Source: Rhododendron vialii
Lineage: Eukaryota; Streptophyta; Magnoliopsida; Ericales; Ericaceae
DNA: 64,000 nucleotides
Direction: 5' to 3'
NCBI RefSeq assembly: GCF_030253575.1
Contig: NC_080569.1
Coordinates: 26,610,501-26,674,500, forward strand
The translations under genes were made by a program, and so were the position numbers. Of this stretch, positions 11,147 to 21,317 are shown in pieces (the first letter of the stretch is position 1; the number at the start of each line of letters is the position of its first letter). The notes under the pieces are model-generated. The model was given only the letters and a program-made list of their open reading frames with translations, searched no databases and had not been told where the DNA came from.

Positions 11147-13775
11147 TTATAGCACACCCACTTTACGAAGCCTCTCTACTGCCTGATGTCTGATCTTTTC
11201 CTCACCGACGAAGTTTGCTATCAAGTGAATTGGGTGCATCGTGAGAACAATTGCTATCACGCTGCACCAAGCTACAACTCCAACTACCATAGTGCGACTG
11301 TGTGTTTTCCTGTCCTGTTTTGGCGTGATCACGGCAATCATTAGCGCGTACGTAACCACCATGGATGTGATTGTTATGAACATGATCACAATCAACGTCC
11401 ACACATAGCGCCTTTTTTTGAAGGGGAATTCGCTGATGAGCAACAATATTGTGCTTAGAGATGCAACAAAGCCCATGGTGTTAAAACTAAGGAAGTACCG
11501 GTACAAATGTGGGTCTTTGGAAGCCATCACAGCTTCTCCACCTATGTGTCCATGTTTAGTGTCAAGCGACTCAGGCCAAACGCCGCCTGGAGGGGTCACC
11601 GCAGCTTGAAAAGCTATGGTCGCTATCAGTACAGCAACAATTATCAGTGCATTTCTTTGCTCTCTTAACCATTTAGGATCAATGGTATCCTGGCCTCTTT
11701 TAGCATGCAAGCTTCGAAGTAAGTCTTCAATATTGTCACAGTCTTCTACTTTTGGTTTTGTTCCTTGTTTAAGAAGTAGAATGTCCATTGCGGTTTGTTT
11801 GCTTGCGTTTGTTGCATTGACTTCTATTTTTGAGGTGATGAGAACATGGTTAATTATCTGAAACATCCATCAAACACGAGAATATTAATTCAAGGTTCGT
11901 TATTCAAATAATAATTTTGGCACCATACATGAATATAATCTTCAATGTCACGGTCTCTCTTAGCATAACCTTTTTAACTGTCCCTTGTGAAATTACATTC
12001 AACTTTTTTATTTTATTTTATTTTATTGAAACTCATCTTGACATGATTGATCTTTAGGCTACTAATGTTTGTCTATCAACAGACATGCAATTTGGCTGCA
12101 TAATTTGCTTAAACAAGTTTGCATTTTACAGACCTAGAAGTAGGAGAAAAAAAAAAAAACATTTGCATGGAATTATAGAATGACAGTGTTAGAATAATAT
12201 TATAAATATTATGTTACCAAGTTTTCTAGTTTTTATTATTATATTTCTTGTTTAGTTTAGGATATTATTTATGTTTCCTAATTAGTCTTTGTTTCCTTGT
12301 TATACCTGTGTTCCTTCTTCTTCTTTTTTTAAAAAGAAGGCATTATACATGTTTTCCTTATTTGTTTACAAGTCTTGTAGTCTATATAAACGCATGTTAG
12401 ACCTATGTTTTACACAATCAATTACACGTCAATGAAAGCATCCTGTCAATTCATTTTTTCTAATCACACGAGTTTTTTATTATTCGATTCATTTCTATGG
12501 TTTTTACCAATTCAAGGGGTTTTCATGTATATCTGGCGTCCATTGTGATTCCTTAGTTTGTACTTATTGCCCTGAGATCGGCTAAGTAGGAACGAAGAAA
12601 TTTTTAAAAGAAACACCATAAATGAGTATAATCCAAAATAATTATTTTGGCTACTTTCCTGTCTTAATTTTCTGAGTGGTTTTCAAATTACTCCATATAA
12701 CTAATGTTATGTTTGCTGTTCAAAAAACTTCATACACCAACTGGACAAAATAAGCTATTTAAAAAAGCAGAAATCCTATTTGCACCGATGAAAAGGGGAG
12801 GGAAACGGTACCGCGGCGGTCTCCGGCCACCGGACGGCCGATCCGAGCCGTCCAAAAATTTTAAAAAAAAAAACCGAGGGGCCCAACACAAGAATCAACG
12901 GCATCCGATGTGTGTAGGGTGCTTGATCTAGACACCCTATTTTTCGTGTAGGGTGTCTAGATCAAGCACCCTACACACATCGGATGCCGTTGATTCCCGC
13001 GTTGGGCCCCTCGGTTTTTTTTAAAAAATTTTTTGGACGGCTCGGATCGGCTGTCCGGTGGCCGGAGACCGCCGCGGTACCGTTTCCCTCCCCTTTTCAT
13101 CGGTGCAAATAGCACCACTCTTAAAAAAGTACCAAATTTGGTCTCGAACTTCAAAGATATTGAGGGAAACTGAAGCCTTGATTAATTGTGTCTCGAACGT
13201 ACCTCGAATCTTTGATCTGCAACAGCAAGCTCGGAAACAGCAAGGTGTAGTATGGTGTTCCCAGCATCATCCTTTGCATTGACAAACTCTTCACCTTTGA
13301 ACTTCTCCAGCAGTAGCTTCAGACACTCCAACTTGTTATATTTGATGCACATGTGTAAGATAGTTTCTCTCTCTCCTCTGTCCACACGAGCTCGAGCTGC
13401 ATGTGGATTAGCTTGAAACAAAACATCCAAGACCTCGACCTTTCCTCTCATAGCTGCAACATGGAGAGGGTTTGTACCGTCTCGATCGCGAGCTAGGCAC
13501 ATCTCTGGTCTCATCTTTATTAATTCTTTCACAATCTCCACGTGTCCATTAGCCGATGCCAGGTGAAGGAGCGATCGTTGTTGCGAATCCAGAGCTTCGG
13601 CAAGCTCTGGATTGCTATCCAACAGCTTTTTGAAAAGCTCTGGTGGCCCTCGTGATGCAGCCACATGTAGAGGATTCCAATTGAAACATTTGACCACCGT
13701 ATCTGTATCAAGAATGTAGTCATTTTCTTCATGCAATGAATTTATTTCTCCATTGATTTCTCTCCTCTCCCCCAT
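11147..13775 (-). CDS. Ankyrin-repeat protein with PGG membrane domain, copy B
   Basis: Two exons: 13775-13203 (191 codons, ends CGAG|GTACG) and 11857-11147 (237 codons with stop, begins TTTCAG|ATAATTAAC), both phase 0, giving 427 residues with no break. Exon 1 encodes about four to five ankyrin repeats from residue 34 (NWNPLHVAASRG, SLLHLASANGHVEIV, DGTNPLHVAAMRG, ETILHMCIKYN, NTILHLAV). Exon 2 encodes a linker and the PGG domain: PGG itself near residues 281-283, then about four hydrophobic helices (LIIVAVLIATIAFQ; FLSFNTMGFVASLSTILLL; VWTLIVIMFITITSMVVTYA; MVVGVVAWCSVIAIVL). Relatives such as ACD6 and ITN1 act at the plasma membrane or ER in defence and stress signalling; the function here is inferred. 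A GA repeat lies directly before the ATG. The 1345-bp intron holds a foldback element at 12768-13120. Confidence 0.9.
11858..13202 (-). other. Intron of ankyrin copy B
   Basis: GT-AG intron with donor GTACGTTCG on the minus strand and acceptor GATGTTTCAG. It is more than twice the length of the matching intron in copy C (605 bp). The 353-bp foldback element accounts for part of the excess. Confidence 0.8.
12768..13120. mobile_element. Foldback Mutator-like MITE with 9-bp TSD
   Basis: An almost perfect palindrome: arms of about 165 bp meet at a short loop near 12940-12950. Matching blocks include CTATTTGCACCGATGAAAAG and its inverse, GGTACCGCGGCGGTCTCCGG and its inverse, and the centre TCTAGACACCCTA/TAGGGTGTCTAGA. 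It is flanked by TTAAAAAAG at 12759-12767 and again at 13121-13129, a 9-bp direct repeat as made by Mutator-like elements. The outermost 8 bases of the arms are diverged. It lies inside the intron of ankyrin copy B and should form a very stable hairpin in the pre-mRNA. Confidence 0.85.
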
Positions 13776-13776
13776 A

Positions 13777-13780
<4 letters not shown>

Positions 13781-13823
<43 letters not shown>

Positions 13824-13835
13824 TCTCTCTCTCTC
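13781..13835. repeat. (CT)n microsatellite next to the copy B start codon
   Basis: About 55 bp of CT, i.e. GA on the coding strand, ending six bases before the ATG at 13775. The same arrangement is seen at copy C (26645-26697) and, shorter, at copy A. GA tracts of this kind can bind plant BPC/GAGA factors; that role is inference. Confidence 0.9.
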
Positions 13836-13849
13836 AATTTTTATTTTTA

Positions 13850-14214
13850 TTTTATCAGACTCTCACTCAATTCAACACTTGTGTTTTACAGTGAGTAACT
13901 ACAGGCACACACATGCATATATATAGGCGCATGCCGCGTATCAGCACAAGTTGCAAAATTTGTTTATCGGCCAATGGCCTCGACTATTTCAACGCTCTTT
14001 CTTTACTTATGACTAGGTAACACACTTGAAGTTATGAAGCAAGTTGCGGAATTTTAAGTGTCAAAATATATAATCGAGGGCTTACATATATAGATCATGG
14101 TATCGAATTGCGGAATTTTTAAGGTTTATATATGAAGGTTTATACGAGGACAGTGATGACTCCAAGAAGTTGTACGTGCGATGACGACGGGGCATCAAGA
14201 AAAACTTAAATATC
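13850..14214. repeat. Ankyrin-array upstream flank, copy 1
   Basis: Shares blocks with flanks at 17575-17780, 18690-18960, 21470-21790, 26830-27250 and 29505-29890, in the same order: GCAAGTTGCGGAATTTT, then (G)AGGGCTTACATA, then GGTTTATA and GACAGTG. In copies B and C the block lies just upstream of the gene, so it marks the 5' flank of the ancestral unit. Confidence 0.7.
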
Positions 14215-14465
14215 AGTGTCTTCTTTGAGTCCTAATAACTAACAATGAATTTTTTACTTTTCCGATTCCTCTTGCCGAAACAAATTAATCTATATTATAA
14301 AACAGAGCGGTTTTCCATCGAAAATGTCTATGCATATAAACATAGATGCATCTACAGTCGTTCAATTGTATTTAGTGAGGGTTATAGCCGTTGGATTAAA
14401 AGAATGAAAGTTTTCTAATGTATTAACCTAAGGAATGAATGAAGGTTTCCTAATGTATTAATTTA

Positions 14466-14578
<113 letters not shown>

Positions 14579-14829
14579 AATTGCTCCCGGTAAGGCATTG
14601 TATTTAAAACCACCCATTAAGGCATTATTCAAATGAAAATCAAAGTCATATATAACCTTTGTACAAAATTGAAATCAAAACCACCGAGATCACCAAAATC
14701 AAAGTCAACATTCTTTTTTCTATTTCTAAGCTGTCAAACGTATATCACGAAAATCACTGAAAATAGAATTTTCTATACATCGTTCATATCATTTTCACAT
14801 TTTTCTTCTTTAATTTCTTTACAAAAACA

Positions 14830-14856
14830 CCCCCCCCCCCCCCCCCCCCCCCCCCC
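14830..14856. repeat. Poly-C run (27 bases)
   Basis: Twenty-seven C in a row, followed by a second short CT tract at 14862-14881. Homopolymers of this length are often misjudged in assemblies. Confidence 0.9.
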
Positions 14857-15260
14857 TCTGCTTCTCTCTCTCTCTCTCTCTCGAGAAGTTCAATACCACC
14901 AAAATCTACTTCACTGAAACCACTGAGGTGAGTTCTTCAATCATTCTTTGTATATTTGCTACCCATATTTCCTTTTCATTAAGATTGTGATGTTTATCAA
15001 TGGATATATTGCGTTATTGTTTATCGCATAGTTGAATCTGTTGGACACGAGTTTGTATATTGCAAGCAAGTTTAGTAGTACTAATTTGTGTGTGGTGATT
15101 ATTTGAGTTGTATATTACACGCAAGTTCAGTATTTATTTCCGTGTGCTGATTGTTCGAGTCGTGCCTTCAGGCACGGGCATACGCTAGTAAGTTATAAAA
15201 ATTTGACGTAAAACTAACAAATTAAAAAAAAATTTGAATAGAGAGAAAATAGAAGTTACT

Positions 15261-17424
15261 GTATTATTCTACTTTTAAAGCCAAATGAGCCCTAATTTGT
15301 GCAAATCAAATCATACGATACTGTAAACAAGATTTTACAATTAAACCCCTGATGAAAAGATAACTTATGAAAAAACTAACAAGAGGCAGAGAGCTCCACG
15401 TTTCTTGATTATTTGTAAGGGCTTTTTCAAGAACCCATAAAAAAAATATTTTAAGAATAACTTGCTAGTTGAATTATTTTTTTAGAACCCAAAATAGGCC
15501 TTAAAAAATCATCAATAAATCGTTAAGGGCTTTTTCAGAATTCATGGAGCCTCTACGAATACTGAAAAAGCCCTTACGTACATATGTTGGCAACGTTTTG
15601 TTCGTCCTGTGGACTGCCCCTACGGATACTAAAAAAGTCCCACAAAATCATCAATACTCAAACCCATTTATTGGGCTGTTTTTGTTTTTAGGGGAGGCCA
15701 GGTGCTGCTCCGGCCAATCCGGAGATGCTTCGGGCCTCAGAGCCTGCTCTGGGGTATGTCCTACAACACTTTTGGTTTAGGTAATTCCTCACCATGGGGC
15801 AACAAAAATCATTTTTGGGCAACCGCCTACCGGGATTATATTTCGATTTTTTTTTGATGTAATTCAAGTTAAAACCCCATTGTAAACTTAATTTTCTTTT
15901 TCCTTTTTAACTTGTATATCTTGTTATTTTTTTAAGACGTAATATATAGTAAGTATGCAACTAAGCTTAAAGTCGGGTTTGGATAATCCCAATATCGGGA
16001 CCGGCACTGTCGAGGCTGTTTTGGGATGTTTAGGGGTTGTCTGAGGCAGCAGCAAGGCGGCATGGGGGTATTTAATTAAAGGCAGCTGCAACAGGGGTTA
16101 AGGGTGAAATTGGAAGCTTTGGGGTGGTGTTTTGGTTGTGACTCAATCTTTTGTTTGATAAGTTAGATCTTTGCTAACTGTTTTTTCCTTGTTATTTTTG
16201 TTTTAAGAAAAAATTTGACAGGCAAAGAGGTAGGTTGAGAATTTGTGGGTAGCAGTAGTAGGAGGGCCTTGTGCACTCTCCAGGACTCTCTCAACGCAAT
16301 TCTTTTCTATTTTTTACCGAATCAATAAGCCAAGTAACTTTTGAGGCTTTGTTGTGTTAATTTGGTAGTTATAATTCCAAGCCAAGTAACTATGTTTTTC
16401 TTTTCTTAGTTTAGTTAATGGTCTCGAATATGAAAACCAAAATGCAAGAGGCGAACAACCAAAATCCAAGATTCTAATGCCGTGACTCGCAAAACCTCAA
16501 CCAATCCCGATTTGTTTTTCAAATATTGTTACTTACGTCTCTAAAAAAAACAAAACCATCCTGATCATTTCCAAAGGCGTTGCAGTGGGTCGAACCGAAC
16601 GATCCACTGGGTCTGAAAATACGGATAGCTGCGGAAAAAAAAAAAGTAAAAAAAAAAACTAGTATTTAGAACTCAATTGGTTAAAATTTACGACTCATGT
16701 TATCGCACGTCTTGCTGTATTTGTTTTTTAGCAAACTCAAGCTAGGGTTCTTTTTCTTGAATATTCTTGATTCTTCTTGACAAAGCGGCTACTGTGTCTA
16801 TTAAAAGTGTCGACGTTAAGCTGGAACCTAACAATGGGCATGAAGTTGAACATATATAGAAAAGATAATTCACATTAACAATGGGCATGACGTTTTTATT
16901 GATTCTTTTTTAGGCGGGGGATGACGTACTTTTTATTTTGTTGGCTCATGATGATGATTTATTTTTGCTTTAACAATTGATTTGCAATCACACACACGAT
17001 CATTTTGTTTTTCTTAATATAAAGACGTTGACTTTATATATACTCTGTAGGTGCCTACTAAAGTCTTTCGTCAATTCTTCTATAGGATCGGGACCTTAAG
17101 TTGAGTTCCGCTTAATTTTTTGAAAATTTTGTCCTTAATTTTTTGCCAATAAAAAAAAGGTTTCTATTAACACTATTTTTCAGCCAAATTTGTCCAACAA
17201 AAAGCACAAAATTTTATAAAAGAGCAATGATAGGAACACAGTTTTAAAACAAAATCCCGGACACAATTGCATTTAAATCTGTTCGATATACGTGAGCCCA
17301 CACACATTGGACAGCTCCAAACATATTTGAGTCCAGAATTGTGTTCCTAGATTTTTTGTTACAAAAATCTTGCTTTTACATCAGTTCCCTATATATATAC
17401 CCAAGTAAACTACTATTCTAACTT
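15261..17424. other. Array remnant without a gene
   Basis: Only a fragment of the array can be recognised: 16360-16435 matches 18110-18190 and 22345-22430 (ATAATTCCAAGCCAAGTAAC, TTAATGGTCTCGAATATGAA), and 16885-17060 resembles 23105-23375 (ACGTTTTTATTG.TTCTTTTTTAG; GACGTTGACTTTATATATA). The rest is AT-rich with no gene visible. Confidence 0.5.
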
Positions 17425-18660
17425 TCTCATAGATTTCTTAATTCTAACAAATGATCACATTTCTAGGAAAAGGTAATATTTTACTTCACTTTAAAATTGG
17501 AGTAATACTTATACATCTAGTTATAGCAAAAAAAGAATTTTGTACTTGTAATTGAATGTTTACTTTTTCTTCACTGACTTGGTAAATTAAAGACTCGAAG
17601 TTATGAAGCAAGTTGCGGAATTTTGAAGAATTATAATAATTGAGGGCTTACATAGATTGTGGTAGCAAGATTTATATAAAAATTTATAATATGACAGTGG
17701 CGACCTCAAAAATTTTGAAGAAGTAAAATTATTGAGGACTTACACATGATCATGTGGTTTACTTTTATTAAGACATCTTCAAAGCCCTTTCTATTTTATT
17801 ATATAAATAATAACAATAATACAGCTAGCCTGGTAAACCATCTAACTAGTAACCTGAAAAACTTACGCGCTGTGTAAGAAGTCAAGTTGACACTTTTCAT
17901 TCATGATACAATATACCTTTGTGAAAGTATCCGAAGAGTCCATTTTGAAATTTTCTTAAAAAATTTCAACATCGGTCTTATTTTTTGGTTTCTTAATTTG
18001 TTTTTGCGGGACTATTTTGTTGTGTTTGGTAGGTGGAGCTAGCTCCAGCAATCAGATTCATTTCACTTGCATTGCTCAAAGCGATACCACTCCAAAGAAG
18101 AATCGTTCACATAGTTATAATTCCAAGCCAAGTAATTAACCATGTTTTTTCTTTTTTTAGTTTAGTTAATGGTCTCGAATATGAAAACGTACGATTGTTG
18201 TATATATACCTTTGAGGCTTATTGTCACGAATCAAGATTATTTTTAATTAATCTAGCGATTGTATATTTAGTTTCTATGATTGGAAGTACATGTATTATA
18301 CGCTGATTTTCATGCTATTATGTTAATTATATTTGCCAATTAAAGTCTATACTAAGCTAGACGAGTCGTCTCTTGATTAGCATCCTCGATTCATGGAAGA
18401 TATTGTTATAGATCCATTACTATACATAGAAATGTAACTAGTATATATGTAATCCAGTCATTATATCGTTTAGCATTTCAATAATCAAAATCGATTTAGG
18501 ACCCATTACGTCTGCAAGACGTAACGGTGTTGCCAAGAAATTATATGCATACGCAATACTTTCCGGCATAATTTTTGGAGTTGAATAGAAACTTAAGAAC
18601 TTCTGAACCATGAAAATCATTTCAGTTTGCAACTTCCGAAGGTGGTAGGATCATGAAATT
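17425..18660. repeat. Duplicated array block Y, copy 1
   Basis: Aligns to 21318-22888 over its whole length with scattered substitutions and indels. The largest difference is about 215 bp present in copy 2 after GCTCCAGCAAT (near 22070-22280) and absent here. A GCAAT word at both edges fits either an insertion with that duplication or a deletion between direct repeats. Contains the 64-codon minus-strand frame at 18438-18632. Confidence 0.85.
18438..18632 (-). other. Short open frame shared with 22666-22896
   Basis: Sixty-four codons from ATG, no recognised family. The other copy (22666-22896) shares most of the sequence, including the motifs YNFLATPLRLADV and LNDIMTGLHIY, but amino-acid changes are as frequent as silent ones between the copies. 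That argues against selection on a protein. Kept because the frame is open in both copies. Confidence 0.2.
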
Positions 18661-18984
18661 AAGTATCCATGTTCATCAGCACAAGCTGCAAAATTCGTTT
18701 CCATTAATTATAACCTTGAATATTTCAACTCCTTCCCTATTGACAAAATTTACACTACTTTTAGTCATGAAGCAAAGGAGAAGGATTTTGAACGGTTCAA
18801 CTAATTGAGGCCTTACCTAGATTGAGGTAGCAAGATTAAGAGGAAAATTCGAGTTAACGTTTACACGAGGACGGTGGCGACTTCAGGAAGTTGTGAGACG
18901 GGATTATCCACAAACTGAATAGGTGCTCACTTTATTATTTCGTTTTCGATCTTTCCTCTTACCATATTTTTGTCTCCGAACTTA

Positions 18985-19258
18985 TGTTGATTTTACCTTA
19001 AAGGATTCAAGGACATAGGCTACAGTTGTAGATTGAGAAGTGGAGGGCTCATCCATTATATTACTGTTTATTTTAGAAAGTTTTTCAGCCTCTGACTGAC
19101 GCCTTTCACCAAATACATTGCATGTCGAATCGCCTACAGCGAGGTTTCGAAGAAAGCAGGCAGCTACGATGCCATTAGGTTGAGGATGTACGTTACTGTC
19201 CTTCATCATACTCTCCTCGGCGGTGTGCTTGGCATTTTCGCTCTGTATTTGGCCTTCA
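18985..19258. repeat. Duplicated array block X, copy 1 (left part)
   Basis: Matches 20892-21068, with about 65 bp more on its left. The minus strand carries a short frame with MKDSNVHPQPNGIVAACFL, and copy 2 has MMDSNVLPQPNGIEAACFL. No family recognised; it could be an eroded exon of an unknown gene. Confidence 0.7.
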
Positions 19259-19970
19259 AATTTTGGAATTTGTTTGATAATTTAAATTCAGCACTTAAAA
19301 CTGAATCAATTAAATAATAAGTGATTCAGTAGGTTTGATAACGACATTATACATTGCTAAATAAATTAAGTGCTACTTAAAATGTAGACTAAAATGTTGA
19401 AAAAAATAAGTAGCTTTGAACTACTTAATTCTGACCGAATTCTTGTGTAGTTGCATTTAATCACCGTACCACCACCACAACCACTCCCACCACCACTCCC
19501 CTATCACTCCATCACCACCACCACCATTACCACGCTGCCACCACCACTACCACACCGTCACCGCTGTCACCACCACAATGCCACCATTGCACAACTATCA
19601 TTTCATCGACACCGCTTATTGTCACCATTACACCATCACTCCACCGCCACCACCACCATTACACCACCACCACCACTCACTGTCACTGTTACATCACCAT
19701 CACTCCACCACCGCACCACCATCACCAGCACTCCAACACCACCACCACCACTCCATCACCACCAACACAATCACCATTCCACCATTATTATAAGTACATT
19801 GTGACTATTAATAAATTAAAAGAGAAACAGAACTAAAATTATTTTATCTTTTTTTAATTCAGTACTTAATATGTTTACCAAATAGCTTTTCAGCTTAAAA
19901 AATTCAGTATTCAGTACTTAATTTTTCAGCATTCAATTTCAGTTTTCAGTTTTATCAAATAGGCCCTTAG
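19259..19970. mobile_element. Non-autonomous DNA element, proven by an empty site
   Basis: Copy 2 of the block (around 21068) runs straight from the TTTGGCCTT…AAATTTTGG side to GTCTCTAGAGTCTAGACTC. Copy 1 has about 710 extra bases between these. The ends are inverted to each other (TTTGTTTGATAATTTAAATTC at the left; CAGTTTTATCAAATAGGCCC at the right), each followed inward by TTCAG/AAGTACTGAAT-like words. The middle holds a CAC/CCA-rich low-complexity tract at 19450-19790. The target duplication is not clear; hAT is the likeliest superfamily from the ends. Confidence 0.75.
19450..19790. repeat. CAC/CCA-rich low-complexity tract
   Basis: Imperfect repeats of CACCAC and CATCACCAC over about 340 bp inside the non-autonomous element. 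Open frames here (His/Thr/Pro-rich) follow from composition. Confidence 0.85.
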
Positions 19971-20230
19971 TCTGTCTCTAGAGTCTAGACTCTACAAACG
20001 CGCGCCTTCCTAGCTATTCCGATTCTGATATGGCATAACGGGGCCAACAATCCAAGATGTGAGAATTATTAGGAATAGAATGTCCTACGACAACTGCATT
20101 GCTTGGATTTTTTTTTTTTTGTCAAAATGATATAATCCATTGATAATGGGAAAATATATCGAAAGGACAGTCATCCCACAGGAGGGAATAAAGCAACCAC
20201 AAAAGAGGTTTAATGTCCAGAAGAAAAATC
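19971..20230. repeat. Duplicated array block X, copy 1 (right part)
   Basis: Matches 21067-21317 (GTCTCTAGAGTCTAGACTC, TATTCCGATTC.GATATGGC, GGGGCCAACAATCCAAGATG). It includes the poly-T and first 100 bp of a LINE-like 3' end that is longer here than in copy 2. Confidence 0.8.
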
Positions 20231-20460
20231 AAAACCTCACACAACCAAGTGCGCAAGCAAACAGAGAAAATCTCAATCAAAACAGCACCAAATAGGAATA
20301 GCAAAAGCCGATGGAAACAACCCCAAACTGTGGAAATGTTGTCCATGAACGTCAATTGCCTACACGCCCCTATCTGAAGCACCCAAATCGCTGACAAGAA
20401 ATCGCTGATAAAAGAATCCTCACAGATAGAAATATCTAGACGCAAGTCCGTGTTAAAAAG
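20109..20460 (-). mobile_element. LINE-like 3' end (fragment)
   Basis: A poly-T at 20109-20120 is the A tail of a minus-strand element whose last bases read CCATTATCAATGGATTATATC. A 107-codon frame (20445-20122) is Leu/Phe/Trp-rich and typical of LINE 3' regions, but no domain can be named. A shorter copy sits at 21211-21317. No target duplication found. Confidence 0.45.
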
Positions 20461-20651
20461 CGGAAGCGAGACACAAATTTATACACTAAGCACCTACTTC
20501 ATTACACATACACACTTATATAAGGAAATACATAGTTACGAAGTCAATATTTTAGACTCACCTACCACACACATGTTTAATATGGGCTGCTCTCCAATCA
20601 GCCGAATAAACCAATTACTTTTTTGATTCTTCGCATCAGTCTCTGGCTCAC

Positions 20652-20882
20652 GGAAAATTTTTCAGTGCCGAGCAGGTACCACGTGGTGTCCGCTCGGCCA
20701 TCCAAGCCGTCCATTTCGTGTTTGAACGGCTCAGATTTGGAGAGAGAAAATGAGAGAAAAAATGTTGCGATGAAAGGAGAGAGAGGGTTTTAATCCGAGC
20801 CGTCCAAAAATATATCGGACGACTCGAATGCGCCAAGCGAGTGCCACGTAGGCAATAGCCGCTCCGCACTGAAAACTTTATC
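20652..20882. mobile_element. Mutator-like MITE with 9-bp TSD
   Basis: Ends GGAAAATTTTTCAGTGCCGAGC and GCTCCGCACTGAAAACTTTATC are inverted repeats, extending inward (CCACGTGG.GTCCGCTCGG with CCAAGCGAGTGCCACGT; AGCCGTCC in both arms). The element is flanked on both sides by CTGGCTCAC (20643-20651 and 20883-20891), a 9-bp duplication. It lies at the junction between the two copies of block X. Confidence 0.88.
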
Positions 20883-20884
20883 CT

Positions 20885-21317
20885 GGCTCACGCCTTTCAC
20901 CAAATACATTGCATGGACTTTGCACGTCGAATCACCTATGGCGAGGTTTCCAAGAAAACAGGCAGCTTCAATGCCATTAGGTTGAGGAAGTACGTTACTG
21001 TCCATCATACTCGATCTCCTCGTCAGTGTGCTTAGCATTTTCCTTCTGTATTTGGCCTTAAAATTTTGGTTTGTCTCTAGAGTCTAGACTCTCTACAAAC
21101 GCGTGCCTTCCTAGCTATTCCGATTCCGATATGGCATAACGGGGCCAACAATCCAAGATGCGAGGATTATCAGGAATAGAATGTTCTATGAAGACTGCGT
21201 TGCTTGGATTTTTTATTTTTTATTTTTGTCAAAATGATATAATCCATTGATAATGGGGGAAATATATCGAAAGGACAGTTATCCTACCGGAGGAAATAAA
21301 GCAACCAAAAAAGAGGT
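20885..21317. repeat. Duplicated array block X, copy 2
   Basis: Uninterrupted version of 18985-19258 plus 19971-20230. It ends at 21317 inside the LINE-like tail and runs directly into block Y copy 2, marking a rearrangement junction. Confidence 0.8.

Noticed and set aside
12704..13154. Frames with MKRGGKRYRGGLRPPD on both strands
   Set aside because: Both come from the same palindromic arm; symmetry explains the duplicated frame. No known domain.
15544..15780. Seventy-eight-codon plus-strand frame
   Set aside because: No family features; surrounding DNA is repeat-like (AGGGCTTTTTCA words repeated at 15418 and 15524).
19451..19804. His/Thr/Pro-rich frames
   Set aside because: Translation of the CAC/CCA low-complexity tract inside a non-autonomous element.
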